Below the pieces are notes generated by a model. That model saw only the letters and a list, made by a program, of their open reading frames with translations. It was not told the origin of the DNA and did not search any database. The position numbers were made by a program, and so were the translations under genes. A stretch of DNA of 6,715 bases from NCBI RefSeq assembly GCF_014904065.1, contig NZ_JACXJG010000018.1, forward strand, positions 110,252-116,966. The letters run 5' to 3'. This DNA comes from Gulosibacter sediminis (GTDB lineage: Bacteria > Actinomycetota > Actinomycetes > Actinomycetales > Microbacteriaceae). Below, in pieces: positions 1 to 5,371 of the stretch (the stretch's first letter is position 1; each line of letters opens with the position of its first letter).

Positions 1-689
1 GTGCCTTCTCGACGCACGTGGTGTTCGTCCACGGGGATGCCGGGATCGGCAAGACTCGGTTCGCAACGGATTTCATCACCGAGGCGATTAGCGCGGCCAA
101 TGCACATGGCGAGCGGTGGCAGGTCTACCGTGCCGCGACGGGGAACCCATTGGATGACTGGCGGGGCGAGGAGGTGCTGCTGCTGGACGATCTGCGGGCC
201 TCGGCGATGGACGCGAACGATTGGCTGCTGCTGCTCGATCCGTATAACGCCTCGCCTGCGAAGGCTCGGTACAAGAACAAGGGCGAGGTGGCTCCGCGCC
301 TCATCGTGATTACGGCGACGATCGAGCCGGTCGAGTTCTTCTACTACGCCCGCCAGAAGGGCAACGTGGACGAGGCGCTGGACCAGTTCATCCGCCGCCT
401 GGCGTCGGTCGTGAAGGTCTACCGCGCCGACGACATCAACCGCTACCTCGTGCAGCACATCGGGAAGATCGAGCCCTACGAGTGGCACCAGTGCAGCATC
501 CCGACCGCCGCGCACACGCCCGGCATGTACGGCAACGCGTACCACCAGAACGCCGGGTCGCGGGAACTGACGTACGGTCCGGAGACCTCGGCGGAACACG
601 ACGCGGACGGTGCGGTCGCGGAGCTGCTCAGCGGGCTCGCGGTGCGAAGTCCGGACGTGCCGCTGGCGCTGATCGAAGGTGCCGCATGA
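1..689 (+). CDS. rep: Plasmid replication protein Rep, C-terminal part (helicase domain), 5' truncated by window edge
   Basis: The reading frame is open from base 3, and its N-terminal part lies upstream of the window. Counting from the GTG at 18, a Walker A P-loop GDAGIGKT is at residues 6-13, a Walker B strand VLLLDD at 53-58 and a sensor-like strand RLIVITAT at 94-101. This spacing and the stretch DDLRASAMDANDWLLLLDP resemble the superfamily-3-like helicase half of Rep proteins from small actinobacterial rolling-circle plasmids (the pAP1/Bifidobacterium plasmid type). In that family the missing N-terminal part would carry the origin-nicking domain. The helicase half is thought to unwind plasmid DNA during replication. 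The stop codon overlaps the mobC start (ATGA), so replication and mobilization genes are translationally coupled. Assignment to a plasmid Rep comes from motif recognition plus the adjacent mob genes. A different P-loop ATPase is possible but less likely. Confidence 0.75.
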   Translation, partial: AFSTHVVFVHGDAGIGKTRFATDFITEAISAANAHGERWQVYRAATGNPLDDWRGEEVLLLDDLRASAMDANDWLLLLDPYNASPAKARYKNKGEVAPRLIVITATIEPVEFFYYARQKGNVDEALDQFIRRLASVVKVYRADDINRYLVQHIGKIEPYEWHQCSIPTAAHTPGMYGNAYHQNAGSRELTYGPETSAEHDADGAVAELLSGLAVRSPDVPLALIEGAA

Positions 690-1276
690 GCACCGATCAG
701 CATTCGCTCTTCCAGGGGGTCGAGGGGGCCGGAGGCCCCTCGCAAGCAGGGCTGGAGGACACGAGCGTCAGCGATGTGTCCGACAGGCCTACTGCTTGCC
801 ACTCTGGCGTACAGGTGGAGCAGCAGACCGACTCCCAGGTGAACACCGGTCGGGCTGATGCGGAGGCTGTGCGTCAGAGTCACGGCGGCGCGAAGCGTCG
901 TCGTGGGGGCCGCGCGAAGCTCGATACCGACTTCGGGGAGGAGACGCTCGCGGCGCTTCGCACTCGTGCGAAGCGGCTCGGGCTGGCTCCGAGCACGTGG
1001 GTACGGACCGTCGTACGCGATGCCCTCCACGCCTCCCGCTCGGAGGAGTTGGACGCCGCCGTGGCGGCGCACCTGCTCGGGGTCGAGGCGCGTGTGCAGG
1101 CGTCGGCGGACGCTCGTGAGCTGGCTGCCCAGGTGCGCCCGCTGGCGATCAACGTCAACGACTTGGATCGCCGCGCGCGCGCCGGTGAGGCGGTGGCGCT
1201 GTCGTCGGAGGTGCCCGAGCTGATCGAGCTGCTGCGCGAGGTCCGCGCCTTGCTCGGGGATCGGACGGCCGCATGA
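686..1276 (+). CDS. mobC: MobC-like relaxosome accessory protein (ribbon-helix-helix type)
   Basis: This 196-residue protein probably binds oriT and helps the relaxase melt or nick it, as MobC proteins do. Residues 1-68 are low-complexity and look disordered. A basic patch (KRRRGGRAK, 70-78) leads into a ribbon-helix-helix-like segment at about 79-115. The segment INVNDLDRRARAGE (155-168) matches the typical MobC signature around 'NxNQxAR..N.G'. The ATG at 686 overlaps the rep stop (ATGA) and follows a Shine-Dalgarno-like GAAGG at 675-679 with 6-nt spacing. The stop overlaps the relaxase start in the same way. Codons from about 780 to 900 are less GC3-biased than the rest (agg, cct, act, gct, tct, gta), and inverted repeats lie inside this stretch. 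The 5' third may therefore be mainly oriT DNA, with translation possibly starting further in, for example at the GTG at 869, although that codon has poor Shine-Dalgarno spacing. Confidence 0.72.
   Translation: MSTDQHSLFQGVEGAGGPSQAGLEDTSVSDVSDRPTACHSGVQVEQQTDSQVNTGRADAEAVRQSHGGAKRRRGGRAKLDTDFGEETLAALRTRAKRLGLAPSTWVRTVVRDALHASRSEELDAAVAAHLLGVEARVQASADARELAAQVRPLAINVNDLDRRARAGEAVALSSEVPELIELLREVRALLGDRTAA
721..799. other. Candidate oriT: nested inverted repeats in the 5' part of mobC
   Basis: Three inverted repeats sit together. GGGGCC (725-730) and GGCCCC (734-739) flank a 3-nt loop, and CGA/TCG outer pairs extend the stem across one bulged G. GCAAGCAG (742-749) and CTGCTTGC (792-799) form a perfect 8-bp pair. 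Inside that pair, GGACAC (757-762) and GTGTCC (776-781) form a 6-bp pair. Origins of transfer in small mobilizable plasmids usually lie just upstream of, or inside, the first mob gene, and have an inverted repeat a few bases before the nick site. If that holds here, nicking would be expected shortly after 799. I do not recognise a known nic consensus, so the call rests on structure and position alone. Confidence 0.4.
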
Positions 1277-2559
1277 GCACCACCCACTACAGCCCGAGCA
1301 CCAGCGCCGCCGACACCGAGCGCTATATCCGCGGGAAGGAGGACGAGCGGGGCGTCGCGATCACGTGCGAAGTGCCGGGAGGCCCTGGCGCATTCTCGGC
1401 GCGCGCACGGGCGCTCACGCAGAACACCACGCGCGAGGTCGAGGCGCTGCATTACCGGCAGTCTTTCAGCGACGAGGAGTTCGACCCGAAGAACCCGGAG
1501 CACGTGCAGCGGGTGAACGATCTCGGCTATCAGCTCGCGAAGAGGATGCACCCCGACTCGGACTGCCTCGTGGTCAGTCACGTGGATGGCCGGGGCAGAA
1601 AGCCGCATAACCACATCTTGGTCATCAATCACAGCAACCGGACCGGAAAGGCGCTCTCGGACTACCGGACGTTCCACGATCGCAAGGCCGGGAACCAGCG
1701 GGGCGTGCAGTCGGCGAACGACGAGCTGATGCGAGAGCACGGGCTCTCGGTCGTGAAGCGGCTGGAGCACGCGCCGAAGGACTGGGAGCTGCGCCGCGAG
1801 GACTTCGCGGAGGGCGGGCTCGACCGCGAGATGGGTGACCGGATGAGCGCCGCACTGGCCGACCCCCGCGTGGTGGACAAGGCCGGTCTCGAAGCGGTGA
1901 TCGAGGAGCAGAACCAGCAGCTCGACGACGCCGGGGAACGTGTGCCGAGGATGCGGCTGCACAGCCCCGTCAGCAAGAAGGGCAAGCGCGCCGGGCAGGA
2001 GACCTGGACGCTCTACATCGAGGACCGCCGCGGCGAGTCCGGCCGCGCCGATCGCCGCAAACGCGCGAGCGCGCTCTCGGCGGACTTCACCCCGGAGGGC
2101 GCGCAGGCGTTCTTCGACTACCACCAGCAGCAGAAGGAGCAGGAACATGAGCGCAGCGCTCGACAGGCTGAAGCAGCAGAACGGGCCCGTGCAGTCGCCG
2201 CAGCCGCTCGGCAGTCCGGAGACGATGGAGCTGTTGACCTCGATCCTCGCCGCCGTCGAGGCGCAGAATACGAGGATTGCCACGCTGACCGAGCAGCAGA
2301 AGAAGCTCGCGGGGTTCGTGAAGGTCATGGACGAGGAGACGACGAGGCGGCTGGAGCGGATCACGACCCCGGCGTCGACCTCCTCGCCCTCCAGCGACGT
2401 GTCCGCGAGGATCGCGAGTATCGAGAGCAGGCAGAACGAGATCGCGAGCACGCTCGGCGAGTTCGCGCAGAGTCTCAACGGCGAGAGCTTGAACGCCGCG
2501 TCGCGAACCTTGGTCGCGGAGGCGCAGAAGAATCGCGCGGCTACGGCCTCGGCGATTGA
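1273..2559 (+). CDS. mobA: Relaxase / mobilization nuclease (MobA/VirD2-type)
   Basis: This 428-residue protein is a conjugative relaxase of the Relaxase/Mobilization nuclease family (PF03432-like). Such enzymes nick one strand at oriT, stay covalently bound through a tyrosine and pilot the DNA into the recipient. Visible motifs are a candidate catalytic tyrosine in ADTERYIRG (Y18), motif II HYRQSFSDEE (60-69) and the metal-binding histidine motif SHVDGRGRKPHNHILVIN (102-119; H103, H112, H114). The conserved tGKaL...YRTFHDRK follows. The start overlaps the mobC stop (ATGA). The last 137 or so residues, rich in Arg, Glu and Ala, are read in a different frame over the first 413 nt of the mobB-like gene. 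Codon use in this tail is less GC3-biased than before 2147, as expected if the other frame dominates selection. No in-frame stop occurs before 2557, so without a frameshift the tail must be translated. Confidence 0.87.
   Translation: MSTTHYSPSTSAADTERYIRGKEDERGVAITCEVPGGPGAFSARARALTQNTTREVEALHYRQSFSDEEFDPKNPEHVQRVNDLGYQLAKRMHPDSDCLVVSHVDGRGRKPHNHILVINHSNRTGKALSDYRTFHDRKAGNQRGVQSANDELMREHGLSVVKRLEHAPKDWELRREDFAEGGLDREMGDRMSAALADPRVVDKAGLEAVIEEQNQQLDDAGERVPRMRLHSPVSKKGKRAGQETWTLYIEDRRGESGRADRRKRASALSADFTPEGAQAFFDYHQQQKEQEHERSARQAEAAERARAVAAAARQSGDDGAVDLDPRRRRGAEYEDCHADRAAEEARGVREGHGRGDDEAAGADHDPGVDLLALQRRVREDREYREQAERDREHARRVRAESQRRELERRVANLGRGGAEESRGYGLGD
2133..2139 (+). promoter_or_regulatory. 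Shine-Dalgarno of mobB-like gene, inside relaxase coding sequence
   Basis: GAAGGAG ends 7 nt before the ATG at 2147. It is the strongest ribosome-binding site in the mob operon and fixes the mobB-like start at 2147. The open frame extends upstream to 1940, but that extension is only a shadow of the relaxase gene. The strong site means MobB translation need not depend on termination of relaxase translation, which happens 410 nt downstream. Confidence 0.75.
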
Positions 2560-3046
2560 GGGTCTGAAGGTGCAGGCCACAACGAACCAGAAGCTTGTGA
2601 GCCAGGTCGGCGGCGCGGTGCAGCGGATCGAGAAGCGTACTGAGGAGCGGGTCGAGAAGGCCGTCGAGCAGGTCGCCGGGGAGGCCTCGGCCACGATGAC
2701 CGCGAACCTCGACGCCTCGAACGAGCGCGCCGAGCGGATGATGGCGGCGACGGCGAAGCTCGAAGCGCGTCAGCTCTGGTCGGCCGCCGCTGCGATGTGC
2801 CTCGCCCTGCTGCCGGTGGTCGTGGTCGTCGCCGGGCTCTGGATGGGCATCGCCGGTCTCATCACGGGCGCTCAGTGGGCGCTCGACGTGGACGGGCGCA
2901 TCTGGCTCGGCATCGGGCGCTGGCTCGTGGTCTCCGTGGGTCTCGCCGGGGCCGGCTACGGGCTCTTCGCGTCCGTCCGCTCGGCCGCCGGTCTCGTGGA
3001 GACGTGGAAGGGTCGCGGGGTGCCGAAGTGGCCGAGGTGGCGATGA
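2147..3046 (+). CDS. mobB: MobB-like membrane-anchored mobilization accessory protein
   Basis: This 299-residue protein starts inside the relaxase gene in another frame. Residues 1-207 are polar and rich in Glu, Gln, Ala and Lys, with heptad-like runs that suggest coiled coils (about 27-70, 84-110 and 150-207). Two hydrophobic segments follow (about 211-240 and 253-277), then a short basic C-terminus (KGRGVPKWPRWR). Coiled-coil stalk plus C-terminal membrane anchor is the pattern of MobB/MbeB-type accessory proteins, which link the relaxosome to the membrane or coupling protein and, in RSF1010 and ColE1, are likewise nested in the relaxase gene. The functional name rests on position and architecture, since the sequence itself matches no motif I can name. 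It is the last gene of the mob unit and converges on the mer genes, leaving only 18 nt between the two stop codons. Confidence 0.65.
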   Translation: MSAALDRLKQQNGPVQSPQPLGSPETMELLTSILAAVEAQNTRIATLTEQQKKLAGFVKVMDEETTRRLERITTPASTSSPSSDVSARIASIESRQNEIASTLGEFAQSLNGESLNAASRTLVAEAQKNRAATASAIEGLKVQATTNQKLVSQVGGAVQRIEKRTEERVEKAVEQVAGEASATMTANLDASNERAERMMAATAKLEARQLWSAAAAMCLALLPVVVVVAGLWMGIAGLITGAQWALDVDGRIWLGIGRWLVVSVGLAGAGYGLFASVRSAAGLVETWKGRGVPKWPRWR

Positions 3047-3064
3047 TGGCTGGATCCGCTCGAG
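3047..3064. other. 18-nt junction between mob operon and mer module
   Basis: Two unrelated functional blocks meet tail to tail here. The gap and the next few bases hold three 6-bp palindromes in 21 nt: GGATCC (3052-3057), CTCGAG (3059-3064) and ACCGGT (3067-3072). No hairpin terminator, insertion-sequence end or direct repeat is visible. The mer module was probably joined to the plasmid at or near this point, but the exact breakpoint cannot be read from one sequence. Confidence 0.35.
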
Positions 3065-3376
3065 CTACCGGTTCCGATCAGCGGTCGAAGGATTTTCGCA
3101 GCAGCCGGTCCTGCGGCCTCGGTGCCGCCGCCCTAACCTGACGAGCATCCCCGCCGTGACGGCCATCACGACGGCGATCCCGGCACCGATGATCCAGGGG
3201 TTACCGAGGAGCCCACCGACGCCCGCGAGTGCTCCGCCCGCCGCGATGAGCGGCAGGCCGCAACAGAGCAGCAACGGAAGCGCGCAGCATGCCAGCAAGA
3301 GCAGTCCGGTCCCTGCAGCGACGACGGGACCGGCGCGCCGTTCGTCGCGGTCCTGATCGGCGCTCGTCGTCTGCAC
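3065..3376 (-). CDS. Small cysteine-pair membrane protein of the mer module, putative Hg(II) importer (MerT/MerF-like)
   Basis: This 103-residue protein is encoded 40 nt downstream of merA on the same strand, presumably in the same transcript. After a charged N-terminus come hydrophobic segments at about 18-57 and 61-80, and then a basic tail. It has three vicinal cysteine pairs: C30-C31 and C38-C39 in the first hydrophobic stretch (LACCALPLLLCCGLP) and C92-C93 near the C-terminus. MerT and MerF inner-membrane mercury transporters also have a Cys pair in the first helix and another on the cytoplasmic side, which pass Hg(II) to MerA. The GGLLGNPWII segment is reminiscent of small proteins in other actinobacterial mer loci. 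The start is GTG (3374-3376). It lacks a well-spaced Shine-Dalgarno, so translation may depend on coupling to merA. The importer role is inferred from Cys pairs and context, and I do not see enough to choose between MerT, MerF and an unnamed family. Confidence 0.62.
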   Translation of the reverse strand: MQTTSADQDRDERRAGPVVAAGTGLLLLACCALPLLLCCGLPLIAAGGALAGVGGLLGNPWIIGAGIAVVMAVTAGMLVRLGRRHRGRRTGCCENPSTADRNR

Positions 3377-3416
3377 CTCTTCAGGATGAGATCTCCCCGA
3401 TTGCCTGCGCTGCCGG

Positions 3417-4838
3417 TCATGCGCAGCACGACAGCAGCGACGGGTCGGTGGTGAAGGCCTTCGCGGCGATCCGGATGCCCTCGGCCATCGTCAGGTAGGG
3501 AGCCCAGGCGTCGGCGATCTCGGCGACGGTCTTGCCGAGCACGTGGACACCGGCGGCGGCGAGCTCTCCGGCGTCCTTGGCGACGGCGGTCAGGCCGAGG
3601 ATCTCGTTCGTGTCGGCGTTCACGACGATCTTGATGAACCCGCGGGTGTCGCGGTTGACCAGCGCGCGGGGCACGTGGTGCAGCGGCAGGACGCGGCAAT
3701 CGCAGCGGATCCCCGCAGCAAGCACTTCCTTCTCGGTCATCCCGACCGCTCCGATCGCGGGCCCGGTGAACGTCACCCGCGGCAGGCGGGAATAGTCGAC
3801 GGCACGATCGGCGTCGGCGAACGCGTTCTCGGCGACGAGGGTGCCGTGGTGGGCGGCGACGTAGACGAACTCGGGGTGCCCGGTCACGTCGCCCGCGGCC
3901 CAGATCCGCGGGTTCGAGGACCGCAGCCGGTCGGAGACGACCACCTCGCCGGAGTCCCCGGTCTTCACCCCGACCGCATCGAGGTTCAGGCCATCGGTGA
4001 CGGGACGGCGTCCGAGGGCGACGAGCACCTGCTCGGCGCGGAACTCCTGCGAGTCGCCGGACACGTCGGCGGTCACGACGGCCTCGCCTCCCGTGCCGCG
4101 GGAGACCCGGGTGGGCACCACGCGGCGGACGACGCGGATGCCTTCGTCGGCGAACGCCTCCTGAAGCGCCTTGGACACCTCCGGCTCCTCCTTCGAGGCG
4201 AGCCGGGACCGCACCAGCAGCGTGACCTGCGAGCCGAGGCGAGCGAACAGCTGCGCCTGCTCCAGGGCGACGTAGCCGCCGCCGAGCACCAGCAACGACT
4301 CAGGAACCTCAGCGAGTTCCATTGCCGTGGTCGAGGTCAGGTACCCGGTCTCCTCCAGGCCGTCGATCGGCGGAGCCCACGGGCGAGAACCAGTCGCGAC
4401 CAGGAAGTGGTCGGCCTCGATGGTCTCGACCGTCCCGTCGCCGGCGATGATCTCCAGTACCGGGGCGTCTGGGCCGCCGGCGAACGATGCATCGCCGCGG
4501 CGGACCTGCCAGCCGTAGGAGTCGGCGACGTCGGCGTACTTCTCGCCGCGCAGCGACTCGACCAGCGCCTGCTTCCCGGCGATCAGCGCAGGCATGTCCA
4601 CTGTCTCAGCCGTCGCCGCGATCCCCGGGAACCGGCCTGAAGCGTCGGCGGCGACGTGACGGGTGTCGGCAGCGGCGATGAGGGCCTTCGACGGCACGCA
4701 GCCGGTGTTCACGCAGGTGCCGCCGAGCGTCCCGCGCTCGATCATCACCACCGACTTGCCGAGCGTGGTCGCACGGATGGCGGCGGCGAATGCTCCGCCT
4801 CCGGATCCGATGATGGCGAGGTCGTACTTGGTAGGCAT
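3417..4838 (-). CDS. merA: Mercury(II) reductase, without N-terminal metal-binding domain
   Basis: This cytoplasmic FAD flavoenzyme reduces Hg(II) to volatile Hg(0) with NADPH. The 473-residue protein is a pyridine nucleotide-disulfide oxidoreductase. It has the FAD-binding GSGGGAFAAA (11-20), the redox-active GGTCVNTGCVPSK (39-51; C42 and C47), an NADPH-binding GGGYVALEQAQLFARLGS in the middle, a second FAD motif IWAAGDVTG, and the MerA-typical PRALVNRDTRGFIKIV in the dimerization domain. The C-terminus SLLSCCA holds the C471-C472 pair that separates MerA from dihydrolipoamide dehydrogenase and glutathione reductase by capturing Hg(II). The N-terminal HMA (NmerA) domain found in the longer Tn501 enzyme is absent, as in several actinobacterial MerA proteins. 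The ATG at 4836-4838 is preceded by an AGGAG-type ribosome-binding site (CTCCT on the + strand, 4844-4848) with 5-nt spacing. Transcription starts at the divergent MerR-type promoter. Confidence 0.95.
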   Translation of the reverse strand: MPTKYDLAIIGSGGGAFAAAIRATTLGKSVVMIERGTLGGTCVNTGCVPSKALIAAADTRHVAADASGRFPGIAATAETVDMPALIAGKQALVESLRGEKYADVADSYGWQVRRGDASFAGGPDAPVLEIIAGDGTVETIEADHFLVATGSRPWAPPIDGLEETGYLTSTTAMELAEVPESLLVLGGGYVALEQAQLFARLGSQVTLLVRSRLASKEEPEVSKALQEAFADEGIRVVRRVVPTRVSRGTGGEAVVTADVSGDSQEFRAEQVLVALGRRPVTDGLNLDAVGVKTGDSGEVVVSDRLRSSNPRIWAAGDVTGHPEFVYVAAHHGTLVAENAFADADRAVDYSRLPRVTFTGPAIGAVGMTEKEVLAAGIRCDCRVLPLHHVPRALVNRDTRGFIKIVVNADTNEILGLTAVAKDAGELAAAGVHVLGKTVAEIADAWAPYLTMAEGIRIAAKAFTTDPSLLSCCA

Positions 4839-4856
4839 CGCTGCTCCTGTCAGTCC

Positions 4857-4885
4857 TTGGCTTTCTGCTCTGTCTCAGCCATACT
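4857..4885 (+). promoter_or_regulatory. Candidate promoter of merR, overlapping the merA promoter
   Basis: TTGGCT (4857-4862) and CATACT (4880-4885) are 17 bp apart, a plausible -35/-10 pair reading toward merR. Transcription would start at about 4892, inside the operator. A bound regulator would then repress its own gene, as in classical divergent mer regions. The elements match consensus only partly. Confidence 0.35.
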
Positions 4886-4912
4886 GGACCTTCCAGTGCA
4901 GGGGAAGGTCAA
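4881..4912 (-). promoter_or_regulatory. MerR-activated merA promoter with 20-bp spacer
   Basis: Read on the - strand, a -35 TTGACC (complement of 4907-4912) and a -10 CAGTAT (complement of 4881-4886) are separated by 20 bp. Promoters controlled by MerR-family regulators characteristically have over-long 19-20-bp spacers, which the metal-bound regulator shortens by twisting the DNA. The operator palindrome fills the spacer exactly as expected. The transcript would cover merA and the small membrane-protein gene. Confidence 0.7.
4887..4910. promoter_or_regulatory. MerR-family operator, perfect 8-bp arms
   Basis: GACCTTCC (4887-4894) and GGAAGGTC (4903-4910) are perfect inverted arms around an 8-bp centre with TGCA at its middle. 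On the - strand the site begins ACCTTCCCCTG and ends CTGGAAGGT, which closely resembles the E. coli CueR/copA operator rather than the Tn501 merO sequence. Its place between the -35 and -10 elements of merA supports binding by the adjacent regulator. Confidence 0.75.
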
Positions 4913-4943
4913 GCCTGCTCCTGCCGAACGATCGGAGGCCGCG

Positions 4944-5333
4944 ATGCGCATCGGAGAACTCGCCGAACGCGCGGGCACCACGGCGAAGACGCTCCGCTTC
5001 TACGAGGGGCAGGGGCTGCTTCCGCCGGCCGAGCGCACGCAGTCCGGCTATCGCGACTACGCACCCGAGACGGTCGCCCGGATCGACTTCGTCCACCGCG
5101 GCCAGGCCGCGGGCCTCACCCTCGCCCAGATCCGCCAGATCCTCGACATCCGCGACGGCGGCCATGCGCCCTGCGAGCACGTGCGCGACCTGCTTGACGT
5201 GCGCCTCGCTGAGATCGAGCAGCAGATCGCGCAGCTCTCCGTGCTGCGCGACACTATCGCGGACCTCAGACAGGACGCCGCGCACCCGGACCCTGAAACG
5301 TGCAGCACCGATCAAGTGTGTAGGTACTTGTAG
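4944..5333 (+). CDS. merR: MerR-family heavy-metal-responsive regulator of the mer module
   Basis: This 129-residue protein probably represses, and on Hg(II) binding activates, the divergent merA promoter. The N-terminus is a winged-helix domain typical of the family (MRIGELAERAGTTAKTLRFYEGQGLLPPAER, then SGYRDY at 34-39). A long dimerization helix follows at about 78-110. Candidate metal ligands are C77, at the start of the dimer helix as in MerR C82/C79, and C120 and C126 in the C-terminal loop CSTDQVCRYL. The CxxxxxC spacing differs from the classical MerR loop (8 residues between cysteines) and from CueR (7 between), but similar tails occur in actinobacterial proteins annotated as heavy-metal-responsive regulators. 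The open frame continues upstream to 4656. The ATG at 4944 is chosen because CGGAGG (4933-4938) lies 5 nt before it and the protein then begins at the family's usual start. Hg specificity is inferred from merA. Confidence 0.85.
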   Translation: MRIGELAERAGTTAKTLRFYEGQGLLPPAERTQSGYRDYAPETVARIDFVHRGQAAGLTLAQIRQILDIRDGGHAPCEHVRDLLDVRLAEIEQQIAQLSVLRDTIADLRQDAAHPDPETCSTDQVCRYL

Positions 5334-5371
5334 ACGACGGTAGCCAATGACTCCAACGCTACAACCCCGAT
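5334..5371. other. Junction between mer module and truncated chromosomal-type gene
   Basis: These 38 nt separate the merR stop from the first recognisable codons of the LLM oxidoreductase. In the LLM frame there is a TGA at 5348-5350. The codons after it do not continue the family's expected strand before DMRYENPLYMAED, although the Asp codon at 5369-5371 does. A short imperfect inverted repeat, GTAGC (5340-5344) and GCTAC (5358-5362), lies inside. No insertion-sequence end or tRNA attachment site is recognised. I infer this to be an element or recombination boundary. Confidence 0.5.

Noticed and set aside
880..2694. Long 604-codon open frame on the - strand
   Set aside because: It lies opposite mobC, the relaxase and mobB, its protein has no family features, and the + strand genes have motifs and ribosome-binding sites. 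It is a GC-rich antisense shadow.
3543..4640. 365-codon open frame on the + strand opposite merA
   Set aside because: It is the complement of a clear merA gene. The translation is Gly/Asp/Arg-rich with no recognisable domain.
4656..4943. Extended N-terminus for the regulator (start at 4656)
   Set aside because: The extension lies antisense to merA and across the operator. The MerR family begins at MRIGELAERAG, and a good ribosome-binding site precedes the ATG at 4944.
3062..5345. Possible terminal inverted repeats of a mer transposon (GCTACCG near 3065 and its complement CGGTAGC near 5338-5344)
   Set aside because: Only 7 matching bases with no extension, no target-site duplication and no transposase, so this is compatible with chance.
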